A stretch of DNA of 5,639 nt from a bacterium (GTDB lineage Bacteria > Babelota > Babeliae > Babelales > Chromulinivoraceae), in NCBI GenBank assembly GCA_947377595.1, contig CANCGK010000061.1:1-5639 (forward strand), given 5' to 3'. The notes under the pieces were generated by a model, which saw only the letters and a program-made list of their open reading frames with translations, made no database searches and was not told the DNA's origin. The translations under genes and the position numbers were made by a program. Positions 1 to 2,825 of this stretch are shown here, piece by piece. Positions within the stretch are counted from its first letter, which is position 1. Every line of letters begins with the position of its first letter.

Positions 1-234
1 CGCGCTTTTACTTGCATAAGGCTGAAAAACACGAGATGACTTTATCTCCTGTTCTTTCTTCGCAAACACAATAGTATTCAAATCATCTAAAATACTCAGT
101 CTTTTATCAGGTGACAGCGAATACAATAAATGTACAAACCTCGTCGTCGGTGATTATGAACGTTTTTCTGCAGCATTTATCGCTGTATACATTCCTAGCA
201 AAACCAATAAACCATAACATTGTTTTTTATTCAT
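1..234 (-). pseudogene. Broken paralog of the 539-1003 secreted protein (nonsense codon 27; runs off left edge)
   Basis: Reading starts at ATG 234-232 and gives a signal peptide, MNKKQCYGLLVLLGMYTAIN followed by Ala, almost identical to that of the 539-1003 protein (MNKKQLYGLLFLIGMHTAIN, then Ala). Codon 27 (156-154) is TAA, at the ungapped position where the intact paralog has Cys27. After it the same frame stays open for 51 codons to the window edge and ends in Ala-Ser-Lys-Ser-Ala, a motif also present in the paralog (residues 41-45). Bases 1-22 match 869-890 at 21 of 22 positions. The ribosome binding site and leader are also conserved. The part between signal peptide and ASKSA is about 33 residues longer than in the intact copy and otherwise dissimilar. 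I infer a full-length family member inactivated fairly recently; the alternative is a genuine 26-residue peptide. Function is unknown. Confidence 0.7.
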
Positions 235-270
235 AACACAAAACCTTTATTTTATTTTATATATTAACTA
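172..270 (-). repeat. Direct repeat copy 1: leader plus signal-peptide codons
   Basis: This stretch aligns without gaps to 941-1039 (offset 769 bases); I count 11 mismatches in 99. It covers the first 21 codons of the paralogous genes, the AAAGG ribosome binding site and the AT-rich leader just upstream. The most conserved part is a run of 22 identical bases just upstream of the start codon (239-260, equal to 1008-1029). Weaker similarity continues to about 280. It marks a tandem gene duplication rather than an insertion element, since no terminal inverted repeats or transposase accompany it. Confidence 0.9.
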
Positions 271-304
271 TAACGAAAAATCTGTTAATATGGGCCAGAA
301 GAAA

Positions 305-493
305 TTAAATTCGCCCTTTAGGCTTACAATTATCGCAACTATAAATCGAAAGGGTGCCAGTCAATGTTGGAAATGCACGTTGAATGTCTTCCTGGAGCTC
401 CTGGTTTTTTATGCTACAGGTGCAACATCCAAAATAAATAACACCACCATCACCACACCCCGCGACAAAACTTTGCTTTCTTGCCCCAGTCAA
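305..493 (-). pseudogene. Internally deleted 3' remnant of the same cysteine-containing secreted family
   Basis: The 62-codon reading frame has no ATG (first possible start TTG at 493) and no visible Shine-Dalgarno, so translation is doubtful. Its residues 5-16 (Arg-Lys-Gln-Ser-Phe-Val-Ala-Gly-Cys-Gly-Asp-Gly) align with residues 47-58 of the 539-1003 protein (Arg-Thr-Pro-Ser-Pro-Val-Ala-Gly-Cys-Gly-Glu-Gly), 8 of 12 identical. About 55 residues of the paralog's middle are then absent, and the frame goes almost directly to a Cys-Thr-Cys (24-26) and a Cys-Asp-Asn-Cys (53-56). These match the paralog's C-terminal Cys-Pro-Cys and Cys-Glu-Gln-Cys. Upstream in the same frame lie TGA and TAA stops, and the signal peptide is missing. 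I infer a decayed third copy whose N-terminal part and central segment were lost. It could still be a leaderless small protein, but nothing supports expression. Confidence 0.6.
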
Positions 494-504
494 AGATTTT
501 TATC

Positions 505-535
505 AATACGCGCTTGACGCAAAAAAGCGTGTATT
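505..535. terminator. Hairpin, possible terminator between paralog copies
   Basis: The arms AATACGCGC (505-513) and GCGTGTATT (527-535) can form a 9-pair stem around a 13-base loop. On the plus strand the one irregular pair is a G-U wobble; on the minus strand it is an A-C mismatch. A short T-rich stretch follows on the plus strand (ATTTT) and a weaker one (GATAAAAATC) on the minus strand. It sits 4 bases past the stop codon of the 539-1003 gene, where a terminator is expected, but its better polarity is plus, where no convincing gene lies upstream. Confidence 0.35.
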
Positions 536-538
536 ATT

Positions 539-1003
539 TTAATACCATCCAGAAAAAATGGAATCCGATTGAGGTTGACGACATTGTTCGCAGCTAAATA
601 CTCCATTACGAGATTCACTGAACTCTAGATTCTCTAATGTCAATGCAATACAAGGGCACTTCAACCTATCAGCTCCATAGGTCTTAAGCCAATATCTTTT
701 AAAATCATCAGGGGATTTACATGCGGGAAGAACCGGCGTAGCAAAATATCCTGGATAATACAAACCATCCTCATCTTGGACTCCTGGTGAACGCCTGCAC
801 CATTCTTCGATCGACAGACTCTTGCCTTCACCTTCGCCGCATCCTGCAACGGGACTTGGCGTTCTTGACGCGCTTTTACTTGCATCAGGCACAACAATAG
901 AACTCGAAGAGTTCTTGCCTGAACATGAAGCCTCTGGCGAAGCATTTATCGCTGTATGCATCCCTATCAAAAACAATAAACCATACAATTGCTTTTTATT
1001 CAT
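539..1003 (-). CDS. Small exported cysteine-containing protein of unknown function (intact family member)
   Basis: The 154-residue product starts with a textbook signal peptide: Asn-Lys-Lys, a hydrophobic stretch at about 6-17, and Ala-Ile-Asn-Ala at 18-21 as a likely signal peptidase I site. Next comes a Ser/Pro-rich linker (about 22-51), then a compact region from Val-Ala-Gly-Cys-Gly (52-56) onward. The precursor has eight cysteines (27, 55, 69, 95, 116, 118, 138, 141). The last four form Cys-Pro-Cys (116-118) and Cys-Glu-Gln-Cys (138-141), an arrangement that could bind a metal or form disulfides. The middle (about 78-112) is aromatic, with several Tyr, Phe and Trp. ATG 1003 is preceded by AAAGG with a 9-base gap, supporting this start. 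I do not recognise a named family. Two damaged paralogs lie directly downstream on the same strand, so this appears to be the surviving copy of a tandem array. Export to the periplasm or beyond is inferred from the signal peptide only. Confidence 0.8.
   Translation of the reverse strand: MNKKQLYGLLFLIGMHTAINASPEASCSGKNSSSSIVVPDASKSASRTPSPVAGCGEGEGKSLSIEEWCRRSPGVQDEDGLYYPGYFATPVLPACKSPDDFKRYWLKTYGADRLKCPCIALTLENLEFSESRNGVFSCEQCRQPQSDSIFSGWY
869..890 (-). repeat. Short repeat shared with 1-22 (Ala-Ser-Lys-Ser-Ala codons)
   Basis: Bases 869-890 match 1-22 at 21 of 22 positions. In both copies they lie in the coding frame and encode Ala-Ser-Lys-Ser-Ala. Spacing from the signal peptide differs (residue 41 here, residue 74 in the left copy), so the two paralogs differ by an insertion or deletion of about 33 codons between the two conserved blocks. 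Confidence 0.8.
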
Positions 1004-1039
1004 AACGCAAAACCTTTATTTTATTTTATACTTTAACTC
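941..1039 (-). repeat. Direct repeat copy 2: leader plus signal-peptide codons
   Basis: This is the partner of 172-270: 88 of 99 bases identical, no gaps. It spans the first 21 codons of the intact 154-residue gene plus its ribosome binding site and AT-rich leader. Identity fades beyond about 1040, giving the upstream limit of the duplicated unit. Confidence 0.9.
1013..1017 (-). promoter_or_regulatory. Ribosome binding site AAAGG for the 539-1003 gene
   Basis: AAAGG lies 9 bases upstream of the ATG at 1003. The equivalent AAAGG, with the same spacing, precedes the ATG at 234 in the broken copy. This conservation supports both start codons. I see no clear -35/-10 pair for this gene; the AT-rich leader contains TATAAA-like hexamers without a convincing partner. 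Confidence 0.6.
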
Positions 1040-1093
1040 TATATGAATAATATCATATTTTTTTAAATCTAAAAAATGGTTGTCAGAATTTTT

Positions 1094-1130
1094 AAAAAAA
1101 TCAATTTTGCATAAATATTTATCAAGCAAA
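1094..1130 (-). terminator. Putative terminator of the 1133-1570 gene
   Basis: Reading the minus strand, TTTGC (1130-1126) pairs with GCAAA (1110-1106). The 12-base palindrome ATAAATATTTAT between them extends the stem after a 3-base bulge, and a T-rich run (1105-1094) follows. It begins two bases after the TAG stop at 1135-1133. The stem is AT-rich, so strength is uncertain. If it works, the 539-1003 gene needs its own promoter. Confidence 0.4.
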
Positions 1131-1132
1131 TA

Positions 1133-1570
1133 CTACAAACGATATTGTCTGACAATCAACTCTCTTGCTAATTGCATTTGTCTATTCATATCAGTAGTAC
1201 AATTAATTTTTTCTTCCAGAGAGCTTTTAAGACTTGGAAATTCATCAATATCAGGGTACGCTGCATCCAAACTATCTACAAGCTGATGCTGTTCTTTATG
1301 CAACGCACATATTGTCATCTGTTTAACATCAGGCAAAATTGATAAATTATGCTCAACAGATTGCTTGATTTTAATTTTCTGTTCAACATATAATCTTTTT
1401 TCAATCTCGTTGCGTGGGACCCCAAATTGCGGAACTAAAACTCGCATAGTCGTTCGACCACACTGACATATTTCACTACGCAACAATTGAGTTGCAAAAA
1501 ATGATTGCAAATCAATGACATGAAATAAATTACAACAAAAAAAACAACACACCCGAGAGATTTTCTTCAT
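1133..1570 (-). CDS. Small protein of unknown function, signal-like N-terminus, CxC and CxxH pairs
   Basis: The 145-residue product starts Met-Lys-Lys-Ile and has a hydrophobic N-terminus with two cysteine doublets (Cys8-Cys9, Cys12-Cys13), reaching about residue 26 (Phe-Phe-Ala). This suggests a signal peptide or membrane anchor, although no lipobox is present and Asp20 interrupts the hydrophobic part. Cys-Gln-Cys (35-37) and Cys-Ala-Leu-His (88-91) could form a metal site like the CxC/CxxC pair of the neighbouring 539-1003 protein. The remaining sequences do not align, so I do not call them paralogs. Residues 54-75 and 113-145 are rich in Glu, Lys, Gln and Leu and look helical. The start at 1570 has only a weak upstream GGG (9 bases away). 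A -10-like TATAGT lies just upstream. I do not recognise a family. Confidence 0.7.
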   Translation of the reverse strand: MKKISRVCCFFCCNLFHVIDLQSFFATQLLRSEICQCGRTTMRVLVPQFGVPRNEIEKRLYVEQKIKIKQSVEHNLSILPDVKQMTICALHKEQHQLVDSLDAAYPDIDEFPSLKSSLEEKINCTTDMNRQMQLARELIVRQYRL

Positions 1571-1590
1571 ATTTTAAGCCCAAAAAAAAC

Positions 1591-1596
1591 ACTATA
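1591..1596 (-). promoter_or_regulatory. Putative -10 element for the 1133-1570 gene
   Basis: On the minus strand TATAGT (5 of 6 matches to TATAAT) ends 20 bases upstream of the ATG at 1570. No good -35 hexamer is visible 16-18 bases further up, so this rests on one element and its location in the divergent intergenic region. Confidence 0.3.
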
Positions 1597-1664
1597 ACAT
1601 AATTTAATCATACGCATATATTTTCTAATGGCAAATAAATCGACAAATAATAAAACAATGCAAT

Positions 1665-1694
1665 TTCACGCAAACCCTTCTATAATGATATAAT
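1665..1694 (+). promoter_or_regulatory. Putative sigma-70 type promoter for the 1737-2081 gene
   Basis: TTCACG (1665-1670, 4 of 6 to TTGACA) and a perfect TATAAT (1689-1694) are separated by 18 bases. A second perfect TATAAT lies at 1681-1686 but has no good -35 partner. Initiation would be near 1701, leaving a leader of about 36 bases. No Shine-Dalgarno is visible before the ATG at 1737; the region is a run of A residues. Confidence 0.5.
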
Positions 1695-1736
1695 AAGAGC
1701 AGTACAATAATCATCATTCATTATTATAAAAAAAAT

Positions 1737-2081
1737 ATGACAACTACAAAAAAAAACCAAAAAAACGACCTATTATATTTATTAGAACTTATCCCAAGCT
1801 CTGACCATATTTTTGAAAAAATAAGTGTACAAAATAGACTTGAACAAATTTTTTATCAATGCTCACAACATCTAGATTTTACTATTGATTCATGCGATAT
1901 CATGTTAGATTATGTTGCCATCACTCTGTACGTCAATTCATCAAAAAACATCGACGATCTTGCAAACAATATTCGACAACAAAGTAGCGATCTGATGATA
2001 CAAGAATTTAAGCCTCGCCAAGAGCTCCTGTCCGAAAATAGCATATGGGATTTTGATTACAATCTTGAATTAATCAATTAA
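1737..2081 (+). CDS. Degenerate IS200/IS605-type (Y1, HUH) transposase-fold protein lacking catalytic residues
   Basis: The 114-residue product reads like the small single-domain TnpA of IS200/IS605 elements, which cleave single-stranded DNA with an HUH metal motif and one tyrosine. Visible correspondences in order: a helix 31-46; strand 51-66 with Cys-Asp-Ile-Met-Leu-Asp (53-58) where TnpA has Glu-Val-Met-Pro-Asp; a helix 71-82; Gln-Gln-Ser-Ser-Asp-Leu (81-86) where TnpA has Gly-Arg-Ser-Ser-x-x; Glu-Phe (90-91); and Ser-Ile-Trp-x-x-x-Tyr (102-108) where TnpA has Leu-Trp-x-x-x-Tyr-Phe. The usual Asp-His-Val-His is Asp58-Tyr59-Val60-Ala61, so both histidines are gone. The protein ends before the helix that carries the catalytic tyrosine. 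No element ends or accessory TnpB are nearby. It is therefore either a domesticated, non-cleaving DNA-binding relative or a pseudogene; the good promoter and intact frame leave the former open. Family assignment is by eye. Confidence 0.55.
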   Translation: MTTTKKNQKNDLLYLLELIPSSDHIFEKISVQNRLEQIFYQCSQHLDFTIDSCDIMLDYVAITLYVNSSKNIDDLANNIRQQSSDLMIQEFKPRQELLSENSIWDFDYNLELIN

Positions 2082-2121
2082 TCAGATTATAAAAAAGATC
2101 CAACAGTCATCGCACAACAAC

Positions 2122-2153
2122 AAAAAAGAGCGGTAATCAATCCGCTCTTTTTT
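2122..2153. terminator. Bidirectional intrinsic terminator between convergent genes
   Basis: Perfect inverted repeat AAAAAAGAGCGG (2122-2133) / CCGCTCTTTTTT (2142-2153) with an 8-base loop. It gives a GC-rich core stem ending in six T residues on either strand. It lies 40 bases after the stop of the plus-strand gene (2081) and 36 bases after the stop of the minus-strand gene (2190), so it can end both transcripts. Confidence 0.9.
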
Positions 2154-2189
2154 ACCATCCGACAATCTTACAATCAATATTTTTTCAAC

Positions 2190-2693
2190 TTACACTCGAC
2201 TATCATCATAGCATTTATTACTATCACGCAAAGCAGCAACAACCCCAGCAAGAAAAGATGCATCTTGTTCTGGCAGTTCAGGTAAACGATCAGGCAAGAA
2301 AGATTTAAGGCCTAATGCCTTATACGGATCTTGCACAGATTGCCCCATAAGCCATGCAAAACAATGGCGTGGCTCAACCGGGCGATAAACATGAGCATAA
2401 CAATAACGAGATTGCGTACCTATATTTACTTCAACAACCTGCCCTACAACGTGCAAGCCGACACTTGCAATCATATCACCAGCTGCAGCACGATGAAATG
2501 TATGAGCATACGTAGAAAATCCTTGATAGCGACCAAGCTCATTTTCTTGTAAAATAATAGCGTGTGAATCTTTTTCTAATACAGCAATAAAAACATTATC
2601 TGCTGATCGATCAAATGCAACTTTTTTATCACCTGCGATCAATTCATATAAGCTCGATATAAAACATAAAAACATCAAGTATTGCAACTGCAT
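2190..2693 (-). CDS. Nudix-fold-like protein with a catalytically degenerate Nudix box
   Basis: The 167-residue product starts with a hydrophobic segment (about 5-20) that could be a weak signal peptide or anchor, though it lacks N-terminal positive charge. Residues 34-49 (Val-Phe-Ile-Ala-Val-Leu-Glu-Lys-Asp, then Ala-Ile-Ile-Leu) resemble the first hairpin of Nudix hydrolases. Residues 58-80 keep the spacing of the Nudix box, G-x5-E-x7-R-E-U-x-E-E-x-G-U: Gly58, Met74, Gly79 and Leu80 fit. The expected Glu is His64, the Arg-Glu pair is Gly72-Asp73, and the metal-binding Glu-Glu pair is Ala76-Ser77. Later, Leu-Gly-Leu-Lys-Ser-Phe-Leu-Pro-x-x-Leu-Pro (127-138) resembles the usual Nudix 'W-F-x-x-x-x-L-P' segment. 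Pyrophosphatase activity is therefore unlikely; a binding or regulatory role is possible. ATG 2693 has AAGGA five bases upstream. The gene has its own promoter and shares the terminator at 2122-2153. Fold assignment is inference by eye. Confidence 0.5.
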   Translation of the reverse strand: MQLQYLMFLCFISSLYELIAGDKKVAFDRSADNVFIAVLEKDSHAIILQENELGRYQGFSTYAHTFHRAAAGDMIASVGLHVVGQVVEVNIGTQSRYCYAHVYRPVEPRHCFAWLMGQSVQDPYKALGLKSFLPDRLPELPEQDASFLAGVVAALRDSNKCYDDSRV

Positions 2694-2698
2694 AAAAA

Positions 2699-2703
2699 TC
2701 CTT
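2699..2703 (-). promoter_or_regulatory. Strong ribosome binding site AAGGA for the 2190-2693 gene
   Basis: GAAGGA (core AAGGA at 2699-2703) lies five bases upstream of ATG 2693. It favours this start over the next internal ATG at codon 7, and so keeps the full hydrophobic N-terminus. It is the best Shine-Dalgarno in the window. Confidence 0.75.
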
Positions 2704-2728
2704 CACTAAAAAAATCTTTCTCATCTAC

Positions 2729-2757
2729 GTTATACATACTATCTTGATGCATATAAA
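2729..2757 (-). promoter_or_regulatory. Putative promoter of the 2190-2693 gene
   Basis: On the minus strand TTTATA (2757-2752, 4 of 6 to TTGACA) and TATAAC (2734-2729, 5 of 6 to TATAAT) are 17 bases apart. Initiation would fall near 2722, about 29 bases before the ATG. It lies between the ileS terminator and the gene, so the gene is probably transcribed separately from ileS. Confidence 0.45.
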
Positions 2758-2763
2758 AACTAC

Positions 2764-2797
2764 AAGAAAAAAGCGGAGATAAATCCGCCTTTTTCTT
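2764..2797 (-). terminator. Intrinsic terminator of ileS
   Basis: The 14-base arms 2764-2777 and 2784-2797 enclose a 6-base loop. Read on the minus strand all pairs form, one as a G-U wobble, and the 3' arm is TCCGCTTTTTTCTT. On the plus strand the same position is an A-C mismatch, so the hairpin is best in the direction of ileS, whose stop codon lies 28 bases upstream. Confidence 0.85.
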
Positions 2798-2825
2798 TAC
2801 AAAAAATTACTCAACGATCATATAA

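Noticed and set aside
290..517. Plus-strand 75-codon frame beginning with ATG
   Set aside because: No ribosome binding site, lies opposite the paralog remnant whose homology is on the minus strand; product has no recognisable features.
661..945. Second minus-strand frame inside the 154-residue gene
   Set aside because: Overlaps the conserved signal-peptide gene in another frame; no ribosome binding site; the family conservation is in the other frame.
1..1040. Possible insertion sequence flanked by the 99-base direct repeats
   Set aside because: The repeats are coding leaders of homologous genes, not element ends; no transposase or inverted repeats lie between them.
822..1046. Plus-strand frame antisense to the signal-peptide gene
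   Set aside because: Shadow of the minus-strand gene; its C-terminal part is the antisense of the leader repeat.
1080..1286. Plus-strand 68-codon frame
   Set aside because: Antisense to the 3' half of the 1133-1570 gene, with no start signals.
1571..1736. Possible origin, riboswitch or small RNA in the AT-rich divergent region
   Set aside because: Only promoter-like hexamers are visible; no DnaA-box cluster, no stable structured element and no terminator inside it.
2331..2552. Plus-strand 73-codon frame opposite the Nudix-like gene
   Set aside because: Antisense shadow; the minus-strand gene has a promoter, strong Shine-Dalgarno and terminator.
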